From the NCBI GenBank assembly GCA_003223455.1, contig QHVE01000036.1:1-64000 (forward strand): 64,000 nucleotides of DNA, written 5' to 3'. Positions 17,850 to 28,064 of the stretch are shown piece by piece (within the stretch, counting starts at the first letter, position 1; each line of letters opens with the position of its first letter). This DNA is from Gemmatimonadota bacterium (GTDB taxonomy: Bacteria; Gemmatimonadota; Gemmatimonadetes; Gemmatimonadales; Gemmatimonadaceae). The notes below the pieces were generated by a model. The model ran no database searches, was not told where the DNA came from, and was given only the letters and a program-made list of their open reading frames with translations. The position numbers and the translations under genes were made by a program.

Positions 17850-18908
17850 GTGAAATTCGCTGTCGCCGTATTCGCCCTCGTCTGCTCGGGGGTGTACGCC
17901 TGCTCCGAGCCGACGGAGCCGGTCGCCCAGAGCATCGAAGAATTCGATGGGCGTCTGGAGTCGTTGCGCCAGCAGGCTCACATTCCGGCGATCTCCGTGG
18001 CGATCGCCGAGAATCAGCGCATCGCGTGGTCGAAGGGGTACGGAGCGGCGGATCTTTCGACCAACCGCATGGCTTCCGACACCACCGTCTACCATTTCGC
18101 ATCGCTCACGAAACCGTTCGCGTCCGCCATCCTGCTGCAGTTGAGCGAGGAAGGTCGCATCTCCCTCGACGACCCGGTGGCCAACTATGGCATCGTGTTG
18201 CCGAGCCCTCCGAGCGGCGTGATTCGGATTCGGCACTTGCTGAGCCACACGTCGAGCGGAGTACCGGGGACCACGTACAGCTACGATGGCGATCGATACA
18301 GCCTGCTCGACTCGGTGATCGCGCGAGCCACGGGCGGATCGTTCGCGACGGAACTCGTGCGGCGTATTCTCGGCCCCCTCAGGCTCACCAGCATCGCCCC
18401 CAATCTCGGGGCGGCGGCGTTCAACGCCACGGGGCTCGATCGTTCGGCCTACGGGGCGAATCTTGCGCGCGGATACACCTACGCCAACGGAGCGTACGTC
18501 CCCACCGCATATCCCACGCTTTTCAGCTCTGCGGCTGGCCTGACAGGGTCCGTCCTCGACCTCGCTGCATTCTCGATGGCGCTGGACCGAGGCGATGTGA
18601 TCAGCCGGGCGTCGAGAGAGCTCGCATTCGCGCCGACCATATCGGCATCGGGTGATACGCTGCCGTACGGGCTCGGCTGGTTCTCGACGAGATACAAGGG
18701 GGAGCGCATCGTGTGGCACTACGGCCTCTGGACGGCCATCTCGTCGCTCATCATCAAGGTGCCGAGCCGCAACTTGACGTTCGTCGTCCTCGCGAACACG
18801 GACGAGCTTTCGTCGCCCTATCCGCTCGGCGCTGGCAGGCTCGACTCCTCTCCGTGGGCGCGCGCGTTCCTCGGTTCCTTCGTCTTCGGCACGGCGCGGT
18901 TGCCATGA
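17850..18908 (+). CDS. Serine beta-lactamase-like hydrolase, lipoprotein
   Basis: 352 aa from the GTG at 17850 (GGAG 8 nt upstream); this start gives a proper lipoprotein signal, VCSGVYACSE with the lipidated Cys at 18. The beta-lactamase/esterase fold (class C, Pfam Beta-lactamase) shows SLTK at 85-88 (nucleophile Ser85, Lys88), Tyr145 in the YxN position (here Tyr-Asp-Gly, so the Asn is lost), and IRHLLSHTSSG. Such proteins are mostly peptidases or esterases rather than antibiotic-resistance enzymes. It stands alone between the fructan operon and the convergent multicopper oxidase. Confidence 0.85.
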   Translation: MKFAVAVFALVCSGVYACSEPTEPVAQSIEEFDGRLESLRQQAHIPAISVAIAENQRIAWSKGYGAADLSTNRMASDTTVYHFASLTKPFASAILLQLSEEGRISLDDPVANYGIVLPSPPSGVIRIRHLLSHTSSGVPGTTYSYDGDRYSLLDSVIARATGGSFATELVRRILGPLRLTSIAPNLGAAAFNATGLDRSAYGANLARGYTYANGAYVPTAYPTLFSSAAGLTGSVLDLAAFSMALDRGDVISRASRELAFAPTISASGDTLPYGLGWFSTRYKGERIVWHYGLWTAISSLIIKVPSRNLTFVVLANTDELSSPYPLGAGRLDSSPWARAFLGSFVFGTARLP

Positions 18909-18983
18909 CCAGTCTGCGCGAGTCGGCGTCGTCGGCGAGGTGAGCGAGGTCAGCGAGGGCGACATCGTCGCTTTACCGCAACC

Positions 18984-20972
18984 TCAGCCGCGCGGCGCGT
19001 GTGATCCTGGAGCGGTCTGCGCATCGTGAATACGGGAGCGTCGCCTGCGATCGCGTCGTACGATGGACTGACGCGGTGCTCGCCGATCCACTCCGGGAGC
19101 CGAGCGAACAATGATATTCCGACTCCAGAGCGCGCCCTTGAGACCCTCGGGTGTGACGGGCGTCGAAAGGACATACTCGCCAGCGCGCTTGGGCGTGAAC
19201 TCGAAATCGTAGGTTTCGCCCACGTCGATGGAGAGTCGAGCCGCTCGCTCGGTCGCCTGTGCGCGAGGCAGGTCGGCTCCATCCTTGGCCACCGCCCGCC
19301 AGGTCGCGACTGTCGTGTCTCGGCGAAGCGAATAGAACATTGGGTCGGCCGGACCTATGTTGACGAACCGAAAGCGGTGCGTTTCACCCACGCGCATCTC
19401 CATCGCCGCTGACGAGACCGAATCGCCATTGATCAGCACGTGAGGGGCGTTGTCGAACTCCCAATCCCAGCCGGACACGATCACGTGATCCGTGCGCGCG
19501 TCGAACCGGTGTCCCGGTGCGAGCACGACGATCGCGCCATAGAGTCCAGACGCGAGCTGATCGAGATCACGCATATGCGTATGATAGATGAACGTTCCGG
19601 TGTGCGGCATCGACAGATGCGCGACGAAGCTGTCGCCGGCGGCGATCGCATGCGCGCTTCTGGTCGCATTCCCGCTCCACCCGGCGACGCCGTCCGACAG
19701 ACTCTCCAGCTCGAGACCATGCCAATGAATGGCTGTCGTCTCCGCGAGGCGGTTGTGCACGACGACGTCCGTCGGTTCGTTGCGCGTGAGCACGAGGACC
19801 GTACCGGGGATCACGACCGAATCCCGCGCCGGAGGGGCCGCACCTTGCTGGAGCACGTACCCGAGGGCCCGCGGCGCGCGGCCACGCCGTGCGCCCCCTT
19901 GTACGTAGAGGTCGAGCCGCCGCGCCGCGGCGCGCACCGGTTCGTGCGCGTGGGGTGGTAGCCTGGCATCGATGCCGAGCACCAGACCTGCCATGTGCTC
20001 GAGCGGATCGCTCGACGTTCCATCATGCCCGCCATGCTCGGCGGGCACGAGGCGGGCTGCTTCGGGCGTGACGTGAAACGCGATGTGGCAGTGAAAGATC
20101 CAGCGGCCGGCACGCACCGGTGACCACGCGATGAGCATCGTTTGCTCCTCCGCCATCTCCTCGGTGACGGCGAGCCGGCGATTGGCGAGCGTGTACGTCG
20201 TGTCAGCGAACGCGTCGCCCTTGGAGTCGACGCGGAAATAGGCACCGTGCAGGTGCATGGGATGCGAGCGGTTCGAGGCGTTGACCACGCGCCATCGGAC
20301 CGTGTCGCCGACCACCGCATCGAGCCGCTCGGTATACGGCCATGAGCGCCCGTTGATCGTCAGCGCATTGCCGTGCGACGTCGGCGTCGATTGCTCGCCC
20401 CAGATATTGATGACGAAGATGCGATCTGGTGTCGCGCCGCCACGCGGGTCCACCACGAACGCGCCGGCGGCCTGCTCGCGCTCGTGCAGCGGGTCGCCGG
20501 GCGAATGCGCACCGATGATCGCGCGATACAGGTAGGTGCCGGGAATCCCGGCTGAGAATCGGACCGTCCTGGTTTCGCCGGGTCGGACGAACAGGGTGTC
20601 GCGTCTCGTCGTCGGATGATCGGCCAGACCGAGGACGCCGATCGTGGAATCGGTGAGCGCATTGTGCACCGACGCGACGATGACTGTCCCTTCGCTCACG
20701 CGGATGAGAGGCGCCGGAATCTGCGACGCTTTTCCCTCCTCAGCGAACGCGGCGACCGCCACCGAAGGTCCGGTGTTCGCCTCGGGCCGCCAGTCCGACA
20801 TCCGGACCACGAGATGCAGGTCGAGCGTATCGTCTCGACGGGAGCCAGCGGCCACGCCATTGTCGTTCGGCTGAACCAGCGGCAGGTCGCGGGCCACGTG
20901 CTGGCCACTCGTCATCGCAGACAACGACGCGACGAGCACGAGGGCGGCGGAGGCCCGCCCGGCGTTGGTCAT
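18984..20972 (-). CDS. Multicopper oxidase with permuted copper-motif order
   Basis: 662 aa, signal peptide in the first 23 aa. All four copper motifs are present but in an unusual order: HPMHLH (237-242) and HCHIAFH (294-300, type 1 Cys295), normally in the last domain of laccases, come first; HWHG (416-419) and YHTH (463-466), normally in domain 1, come second. A cupredoxin-like domain without ligands precedes (about 85-180) and another follows (about 510-620). The full set of eight trinuclear-site His is kept, so it should be active on metal ions or phenols in the periplasm. The start at 20972 is chosen because a signal peptide follows; the upstream extension to 21098 is basic and unlikely. 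Confidence 0.85.
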   Translation of the reverse strand: MTNAGRASAALVLVASLSAMTSGQHVARDLPLVQPNDNGVAAGSRRDDTLDLHLVVRMSDWRPEANTGPSVAVAAFAEEGKASQIPAPLIRVSEGTVIVASVHNALTDSTIGVLGLADHPTTRRDTLFVRPGETRTVRFSAGIPGTYLYRAIIGAHSPGDPLHEREQAAGAFVVDPRGGATPDRIFVINIWGEQSTPTSHGNALTINGRSWPYTERLDAVVGDTVRWRVVNASNRSHPMHLHGAYFRVDSKGDAFADTTYTLANRRLAVTEEMAEEQTMLIAWSPVRAGRWIFHCHIAFHVTPEAARLVPAEHGGHDGTSSDPLEHMAGLVLGIDARLPPHAHEPVRAAARRLDLYVQGGARRGRAPRALGYVLQQGAAPPARDSVVIPGTVLVLTRNEPTDVVVHNRLAETTAIHWHGLELESLSDGVAGWSGNATRSAHAIAAGDSFVAHLSMPHTGTFIYHTHMRDLDQLASGLYGAIVVLAPGHRFDARTDHVIVSGWDWEFDNAPHVLINGDSVSSAAMEMRVGETHRFRFVNIGPADPMFYSLRRDTTVATWRAVAKDGADLPRAQATERAARLSIDVGETYDFEFTPKRAGEYVLSTPVTPEGLKGALWSRNIIVRSAPGVDRRAPRQSIVRRDRRRRSRIHDAQTAPGSHAPRG

Positions 20973-21155
20973 TGCTCGCTCGAGTTGTTGGAGGATGCTG
21001 CGACTGCAGGGAGGGGCTTCGGGCGAACATACACCTGAACCGCTCGCCGTCCAGGTCAAACACTTCCTCCTCCGGCGTCGTTGCTCGACGAGCGACACAG
21101 CTTCCGTCGTTCCGGTCCGCGAGCCGACGGAGTATCGCCCCCGTCGGGTGCGCCG

Positions 21156-22193
21156 TCAGCGCTCTCTCGCCGATCGTTCGCGACGCGCCGCGTGGAACCG
21201 TTCGTAGTGGTCGGTCGCGATGAAATCGACTCCCGCCTCGATGGCGGCTCGCCATCGCCACTTCACGGCGGCATCGCTTCCGAAGTCGTACGACGGTGTC
21301 AATCCGTCGCCGTCCCCATTGAGAAACCCGTCGAGCGTGTAGAAGCGGATCCAGAGATGCTGTGCGTGCGCCCGCCTGACCAGAGCCTCCAACCGCGCCG
21401 CGTCGGCGGCACTCCAGTCTCCTGCCTTCGTCTGTCCTTCGGGCTCCACCACGAGCCACGGAAAGTTGACCCATCGCGCATAGTTGGATGCCTTCGGCGC
21501 GATGATCTGCTCCGCGGGCATGCGACTCATGTTCGCTTCGCGCTCGTCGTCGTTCGCGCCGGGCGCGACGGCCGACGGAATGGCGCCGAACGCGCGCAGG
21601 CGTTCGCCGACGGGAACGGCGTCATGGAAGCGCGCGCGCTGCGCCCCGTTGGAGCCGGACAGAACGAGCAACGGCCCGACGGTGAGCGGCTCGACCACGT
21701 CGGGCGTCGATGTCCGCGGCGCGGTGGTCAACCATGACTCGTATTGCCCGAGCAGCCTGTAGACGGCATCGAGCAGCGCTGCGTCGTTCTGCTTGAAGTC
21801 GAGATTGAGCACGATCAGCGGCCATGTCTCGCGTCTCTGCTCCGCGATCGCGCGCTCCATGATTGGACGAATCCGCTGGAAGAAATACCCATCGAGCGTC
21901 GGGGCGCGATCGAGCTCGGACGTGTCATGCGCGACGACGATCCGAAACCGCTGCTCGCGATCCTTCCGCCAGAAGAGGTCCTGCTCGATGGCGACGGGCA
22001 AGCCGGTCGACAGCGCGCGTTCGATGCGATCGCGCCACCGGTCGTTCTGCGGATAGGCATTGTGCGCATCGAGCAGCACGCGCTTCCCGGGACCGAAACC
22101 CTCTTGTCCCAGGAGCGCACCGCCCATTGGAGCCACGGCAGGTGAGAGGAGGCTGATCGCGACCGTGGCGACAAGAACGATACGAGCGGTCAT
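21156..22193 (-). CDS. PLC-like phosphodiesterase, secreted
   Basis: 345 aa from the ATG at 22193 (a GTG at 22214 would add 7 aa). A hydrophobic signal peptide (about 3-22) is present. The fold appears to be the PLC/glycerophosphodiesterase TIM barrel: LLDAHNAYPQND supplies the first His, VAIEQDLFW the acidic pair, VVAHDTS the second His, LIVLNLDFK the next strand and GVDFIATDHYE the last. These enzymes cleave phosphodiesters such as glycerophosphodiesters or phosphoinositol lipids with a divalent metal. The family is divergent, so the substrate is uncertain. It lies 183 bp upstream of the multicopper oxidase gene on the same strand. Confidence 0.75.
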   Translation of the reverse strand: MTARIVLVATVAISLLSPAVAPMGGALLGQEGFGPGKRVLLDAHNAYPQNDRWRDRIERALSTGLPVAIEQDLFWRKDREQRFRIVVAHDTSELDRAPTLDGYFFQRIRPIMERAIAEQRRETWPLIVLNLDFKQNDAALLDAVYRLLGQYESWLTTAPRTSTPDVVEPLTVGPLLVLSGSNGAQRARFHDAVPVGERLRAFGAIPSAVAPGANDDEREANMSRMPAEQIIAPKASNYARWVNFPWLVVEPEGQTKAGDWSAADAARLEALVRRAHAQHLWIRFYTLDGFLNGDGDGLTPSYDFGSDAAVKWRWRAAIEAGVDFIATDHYERFHAARRERSARER

Positions 22194-22281
22194 GAGCTGC
22201 GGCGAACTCCACACGGTGCGGGATGAAACGGCAGGCCCCTGAAATGAAAACCGGCAGCCGAGGCTGTGCCCATGGCGTCGC

Positions 22282-24972
22282 TCATCGCGGAGGCACGCGT
22301 GCTCTCAGCACCTCGAAGAAGTTCTCCACCGCGATCAGATGATCCGGCCGGTCTGACTCCGTCGCTCGAATCATGATGAATCGACGGTCGTCCGGAGCGA
22401 CGGTGTACTGCTGGTGGGACAGGCTCAGGCTGTACCGGATGAGTGGGAACAGCATCCGGCGCGCGGCGGGAACGAAGGTGGCGCCAGTGCTGACGTCCAT
22501 GACCATCTGTGCGTTTGCCGTGCCTCCCACGCGGTAGAAGAGCTCCTTCCCGGAGTGCGACCAGACAGGCTCCTGTCCACCCGCCGCGGAGATCTGCCAT
22601 CGGCCGTCGGCGGTGTTCGGGAAGGGGCGCACGTAGACTTCGGGGGCGCCGGATTCGTCGGAGACGTACGCGAGCCAGCGACCGTCGGGTGAGAGGGCCG
22701 GCGACGTCTCCAGCGCGTTGGTCGCCGCCAGCGTGATGGACGAGTCCGTCCCGGTTCGCCGCGCGTAGAGGTCGCCGTCCCGCGCGCTCACCCCGGTCCG
22801 ATAGATCAGCCAGGCACCGTCGTGCGAGAGGAGGACTTCGGAAATAGGGCGCGTCTCGTGGAGCAGGAGGGTCGCCGGACGGCTGCCGTCGGCGATACGG
22901 CGATACACATCGCGAGCTCCGCCCTTCTCCGACACGTATACCACCGCAGAGCCGTCTGCCCCCCAAGCGGGTCGGGTGTTGTTCCGCTCGTCCGCGGTCA
23001 GCTTCGTGATCGGATCCTGGTCGAGCTCCTTGATCCAGATCTGCGACGTCAGATTGCGCTTCGTGAGTGCGAGTCGCTTTCCGTTGGGCGACAGCGCTGG
23101 GTCGTCCATCAATCCGGAGAGCTCCGGCGACACGCGCGTTGCAACGCCGTTGCGCGCGACCCAGACGGCCTCGGATGTCCCGCCCGATCCAACCTTGCCC
23201 GCGGTGTACCACAACGCGCCGGCGGCGGAGAGCGTCAGATCCACGGAACCGTTGCCGGTACGCACGGACACGCCGTCCCCGACGCTGACTGGCTCACCCG
23301 TGAGAACCAGTCGCTTCTGGTCGAAGGGCACGGCCATCAGCGCACCGTCCGCCGTGACGTAGACCAGATGACCGGACCGCGCGTAGCGGGCGAAGATGCC
23401 CCGCACGAGCGCGCGGTGCTTGCCGGTGGCCAGATCGAGAACCGCGATCTCGTCCGAGAGGCCACCCAACCGTCCGGGGCCGCCGTGGCTCACCGTCATG
23501 ATCACGCCCCGGCGGTTCGGAAGCACATCGGGCCATGAATGCTGCTGCTCTCCACTGGCCGAGTCGAGCTGGCCGATGGACTGCGCACGGCCACCGGACT
23601 CGGGGACTCGCATCAACGGTCCGAGGCCCATGTGATCGTAGTAGACGAATCCGTCGGAGCCCCACGCGACACCCGGCGCGCCGACCACTGAATCGGTCAG
23701 CGCGAGGGACGGACCACCGTCCAGTGAAACGACTCGGATGTGACCTCCGCCTACGCGATCCATGAACGCGACGCGCTTGCCATCCGGCGAGATCGACGGA
23801 TTGATCGCTCCCTCGCTCCCGGGGAGCACCACCGCATCGAGCTGATCGCGCATCCGCATCATGAGCCGCGTGCCCCGCTCGTCGTCGCTCACATAGACGA
23901 GTCGGGACCCGTCAGGGGAGGCGGCCAGTCGCGACCACGGGCTGCTGGAGAGTCCCTGCCCATCCGCGAACGCCAGACGGTAGCGGGTGACGGCGAGCGG
24001 AGAGGCCGGCCGCACGCTCGTCCAGGCGAGCGCTCCCGCGAGCACTGCAGCCGAGACGAGCGCCGGAACCGCCGCGCGTCGTCTCCACTCGGCTCGACGT
24101 CCCACACGATTCGTCGCAGCGGCGGCGCCGCTCCGGAAGGAGGAGTCACCCAAGGCGTTCGCGAACTCCGCCGCGCTGCCGAAACGATCCGCCGGGACCT
24201 TCTCGAGCGCAGTGAGCACCGCGTGTTCCACAGCCACCGTCACGCGCTCGCGGCGTGCGATCAGCGACGCCGGCTTCTCGGTGAGCACCTTCGCCACGAT
24301 CGCCTGCACCGTGCTGCCGGTGAATGGAGGATCGCCGGTGAGCATCTCGTAGGCGACGGCGCCGAGCGCGTATACGTCGCTCCGTGCGTCGATGGTGCGC
24401 TCGCCCATCGCCTGCTCGGGCGACATGTACTGTGGCGTCCCCAGCGAGAGACCGGTCTGCGTCATGCGCTGCCCGCCGGCCTGCTGAACGGCGAGCGCGA
24501 TACCGAAGTCGGCGACGAGCGCGTGCCCACCTTGGAGCAGGATGTTCTCCGGCTTGACGTCTCGGTGGATCACCCCCAACCCGTGCGCGTACTCGAGCGC
24601 GTCGGCCACCTCGCGCGCGATGAGCAGTGCGTCGTCGATCGGCAACTGCCGCTCGCGCTCGAGGCGTGCGCGCAGCGTCTCCCCGCTCACGAGTGGCATC
24701 ACGTAATACAGCAGGCCACCCGCCTCGCCACTGTCGAGCAGCGGGAGGATGTGCGGATGCTGCAGCCGCGCCGTCGTGCGTATCTCGGTGAGGAAGCGCT
24801 CGCCGCCGAGCGCCGCGCCGAGGTCGGGATGCAGCACCTTGATCGCGACCTTGCGATCGTGCTTGAGGTCGTGCGCGAGGTAGACGGTGGCCATGCCGCC
24901 CGCGCCGAGCTCGCGCTCGATGCGGTAGCGGTCGACGAGGGCGCTCGACAGGCGCGCGAAGGCGTCGCTCAT
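22282..24972 (-). CDS. Membrane serine/threonine kinase with C-terminal beta-propeller
   Basis: 896 aa. The kinase domain spans about 16-280: ELGAGGMATVYLAH loop, VAIK with Lys45, catalytic HRDVKPEN (Asp138), DFG (155-157) and GTPQYMSPEQ. One transmembrane helix follows (about 310-330), then a TolB/PD40 propeller with repeats such as PSISPDGKRVAFMD, PALSPNGKRLAL and PALSPDGRWLAYVS. The propeller should sit outside the inner membrane as the sensor. The ATG overlaps the stop of the upstream kinase gene (ATGA at 24969-24972), so the two are translationally coupled. The ligand is unknown. Confidence 0.93.
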   Translation of the reverse strand: MSDAFARLSSALVDRYRIERELGAGGMATVYLAHDLKHDRKVAIKVLHPDLGAALGGERFLTEIRTTARLQHPHILPLLDSGEAGGLLYYVMPLVSGETLRARLERERQLPIDDALLIAREVADALEYAHGLGVIHRDVKPENILLQGGHALVADFGIALAVQQAGGQRMTQTGLSLGTPQYMSPEQAMGERTIDARSDVYALGAVAYEMLTGDPPFTGSTVQAIVAKVLTEKPASLIARRERVTVAVEHAVLTALEKVPADRFGSAAEFANALGDSSFRSGAAAATNRVGRRAEWRRRAAVPALVSAAVLAGALAWTSVRPASPLAVTRYRLAFADGQGLSSSPWSRLAASPDGSRLVYVSDDERGTRLMMRMRDQLDAVVLPGSEGAINPSISPDGKRVAFMDRVGGGHIRVVSLDGGPSLALTDSVVGAPGVAWGSDGFVYYDHMGLGPLMRVPESGGRAQSIGQLDSASGEQQHSWPDVLPNRRGVIMTVSHGGPGRLGGLSDEIAVLDLATGKHRALVRGIFARYARSGHLVYVTADGALMAVPFDQKRLVLTGEPVSVGDGVSVRTGNGSVDLTLSAAGALWYTAGKVGSGGTSEAVWVARNGVATRVSPELSGLMDDPALSPNGKRLALTKRNLTSQIWIKELDQDPITKLTADERNNTRPAWGADGSAVVYVSEKGGARDVYRRIADGSRPATLLLHETRPISEVLLSHDGAWLIYRTGVSARDGDLYARRTGTDSSITLAATNALETSPALSPDGRWLAYVSDESGAPEVYVRPFPNTADGRWQISAAGGQEPVWSHSGKELFYRVGGTANAQMVMDVSTGATFVPAARRMLFPLIRYSLSLSHQQYTVAPDDRRFIMIRATESDRPDHLIAVENFFEVLRARVPPR

Positions 24973-27570
24973 GGACGGTTGGCGTCGTCCACGGCGCGCT
25001 TCATGTGCGCCACCCAGTTCGGAACGACGCGGAGGTACTGCACCGGCCGCTCGGGCGAGCCGCGCACGTAGACCACCCGGCCGTCGCGGGTGAGCGTGTA
25101 CGATTGGCCCGCGGTCGTGATGAACTCGGGCAACGCGAGCCATCGTCGGCGCTGGACGATCGGCGTCGTGCCCCTGAGATCCAGGGTGACGCGGTCCATC
25201 GCCGGCATCGGGTCCCACACCGTCATCGTGAGCTCGGTCGGCGACAACCACTGCGAGTCCTCGAGATAGCCGGCGGCGATCTGATAGCGCTTGCCGGTCG
25301 CCGGGAACGGCTGCAACCACAGCGCGTCGAGGCTGCTGCTGTTGTAGCTGAGCCAGCGGCCATCGGGAGATCGTCGAGGAAACGCGACTCCCCGCGCCAG
25401 CGTTTCGACGGTCGGCGGCGTCACCTTCAGGTTCATCGCGACGGCGGTGAGCGTCGCCCAATCATCGGCGATGATCAGCTCGTTCGGCTCCCACGTATAC
25501 GCCTCGAGCGAGCCGCTGCTCCGATGGATGAGCTCCGGTGCGCTGGCCTGGTCGGGCGACCCCGCGAACATCTGCCCGAACGTGCTGAAGACCAGTCGAT
25601 CGCCCAGAGGACTCCAGACGGGCAGCGAGATGGCGGGATACTTCGCCCAGACGATGTGGTCGCCCGTCCGGAGGTCGTAGACGCGAAGCTCGGTGCCGTC
25701 GAGCGCTTCGACGACCGCCGCCAGACGCGCGCCGTCGGGACTGAGCGCGAAGATCCGGAACGCCTCCCGGCCCACCTTGAGCGTGTCGATGGAGTGCTCG
25801 CCGAGCGCCACCAGGTTTCCGAGCGCGCGGTTCGTGCCCGCGGCGTAGACGAGCGTTCCGTCGTCGGAGAGATCGTATGCGCCGGCCCCCGTATACTCCC
25901 GCCGCGCGATCCCGTTCACCAGCCGCACCGATCGTCCCACGCGCCGCGTCGCCATGTCCACCGGCGCCGCGAGCAGGTTGCCGTCCACCGAGAGGTAGAC
26001 CAGATAGCGCGCGTCGACGAGGCGGAAGTTGGATCCGAACACCTGCGACGAATCTCTGTCGACCGTCCACAGGGACTGATACGGCGCGGCACCGTCCGCG
26101 ACGCCGACGAGATGCGCCTGCATCCCGCCCCCACCTCCGCACAGCAGCTCCCTCCGATCGGGCAGGAGTGACGGCATGATGCAGTAGCCGATGTCCCGCT
26201 TCGTCGACGGCCCGCCGCCGGCGTCGAACCACCGCGCGCTGTTGCCATCCGAATCGACGACCTGCAGTCGGCCGTCGGACAACCACGACAGCTCCGCGTA
26301 TCCAGTCCCTCGCCCGATCACCGTCGATCCGCCACCCTGGATCGATACCGTCTCGAGCGTCCACGCGGGCGTCGCCCGATAGCGCAGGAACGCCACCTTC
26401 GCTCCGTCGGGCGAGATCGCCGGGTGCGAGCCGTGCTCGGTGTCGTCGATCCGTCGCACCGTCGCGTCGCGCAGGGAGCGATACCAGAGCTCGTGCGAGT
26501 CGCCGCGCATCCCGTCGTACACGACGAAGTCGCCGCTCGGCGCCACGTCGAACCCCACGCCCTCGACCGTCCGCATCGCCGCGCTGTCGGGAAGTCCGAC
26601 GTCGTACTGCGAGGGGCCGACGGCGGGCGTCGGACGCGTCAGCGCCCACAGGAGCGCGACGCTCGCGACCGCGGCGATCGCCGCGAGGCCGATGCTGCGC
26701 GGATCGCGCGCCCATCGGCGCTCGCTGGGTCGCGTACATCGGGTTCACGAGCGCATCGGCGAACGCCTTCGCGCTCTCGAAGCGGTCCCCGGGAATCTTC
26801 TCCAGCGACCTGGCCACCGCCGCCGCGACGTTCGCCGGCACGGAGCGGCGCAGCTTCGTGACCGGCGCCGCCTCCTCGGTCACGATCTTCATGATGATCT
26901 GCTGCGCCGACGCCCCCGTGTGCGGCGGGTTGCCGGTGAGCATCTCGTACAGCACCGAGCCGAGCGAGTAGATGTCGGACCGGTTCGTGAGGTCCTTCTC
27001 CGCCGTGGCCTGCTCGGGACTCATGTAGAACGGTGTGCCGAGTGACAACCCGGTCTCCGTCATGCGCCCGCCCGCCGCGGCGCTCACCGCCAGCGCGATC
27101 CCGAAGTCGGCAACGATGGGCCGGCCGTCGTGCAGGAGGATGTTTTCCGGCTTGATGTCACGGTGGATCACGCCGTGGCGGTGCGCATAGTCCAGCGCGT
27201 CCGCCACCTCGCGCGCGATCCGCACCGCCTCGTCGATGCCGAGCTGCGTCTCGCGATCGAGCTTCGCGCGCAGCGTCTCGCCTTCGACGAACGGCATGAC
27301 ATAGTAGAGGAACCCGTCGGCCGTGCCCGAGTCGAAGAGCGGGAGGATGTGTGGATGCTGCAGCGCGGCGGTGGTCTTGATCTCCACGACGAACCGCTCG
27401 GCGCCGAGCACCGCGGCGAGCTCCGGCTTGAGGACCTTGAGCGCGACGGCACGATCGTGCTTCAGATCGTGCGCGAGGTACACGGTGGCCATGCCGCCCG
27501 CGCCGAGCTCGCGCTCGACCCGATAGCGGTCGGCGAGGGCGTTCGACAGGCGCGCGGCGACGTCGCTCAC
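24969..27570 (-). pseudogene. Serine/threonine kinase-propeller gene split by a frameshift
   Basis: This is a paralogue of the gene downstream. The frame from the ATG at 27570 encodes an intact kinase domain (GAGGMATVYLAH, HRDIKPEN, DFGIA, GTPFYMSPEQ). After NPMYATQ near 26,729-26,745 the frame is wrong; the frame one base further on reads RPSERRWARDPRSIG, then a membrane helix (LAAIAAVASVALLWAL) and the PD40 propeller to the stop at 24969. One extra base in this stretch, relative to an intact ancestor, would explain it. Two readings are possible: a real disabling indel (or sequencing error), or two separate proteins with propeller translation from an internal start such as 26576. The stop overlaps the next kinase start (ATGA), as expected of a once-intact gene. 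Confidence 0.8.
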
Positions 27571-27799
27571 GGCAGACTCCTCACGCGCGAGGCGGCTCCG
27601 TCAGTGCGGAGGCGTGGCGCAGGGACGACGGGATGGGGGATCGGCCGGGGGTGAGCGCTCGATCAGCGCGGCGACGCGGGAAAACCCGATCGTGCGCTGA
27701 GCGAAGGTGCGTCTCGAGGGAGCGTTCGGCAAGGGCGCGGCCCTGCGATGGACTGCGGGGTGCGTACGTCGAGCGACGACCGCGTGGTATGCGCGACTC

Positions 27800-27890
27800 G
27801 CGTGTCCGCGAGCGTATCGGCGAACGGCTCGCCCGCGAGCATCTCGTACGTCAGCGCGCCGAGCGCATACACGTCGGAGTGAGGCGCGAA
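27800..27890 (-). pseudogene. Remnant of a third kinase gene
   Basis: Within a 494-bp stretch without a gene (27571-28064), one minus-strand frame encodes HSDVYALGALTYEMLAGEPF, which matches kinase subdomain IX-X of the two neighbouring kinases (SDVYALGAVAYEMLTGDPPF). Nothing recognisable as a kinase lies before or after, so it is a fragment of a tandem array of kinase genes that has decayed. The rest of the interval shows no gene to me. Confidence 0.7.
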
Positions 27891-28064
27891 ACATACACCA
27901 CAAATCCCAGCCTTCTTGGACATGCCGAAATGTCCGCGTGAACTCATGGGGCTCGCCGAACCCCTACTTCGGCCGACCCGTGATCAGTGTCGCTCGCGCC
28001 CTCGCTGACGTCGCCGCTTGCTCCTGCCCTCTCGGTCCTTCGAAAAAGCGCAGGTAGTGAACGT

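Noticed and set aside
17850-18908. True class C beta-lactamase
   Set aside because: SxxK and Tyr are kept but the YxN Asn is lost and it is a lipoprotein; it fits the wider peptidase/esterase group.
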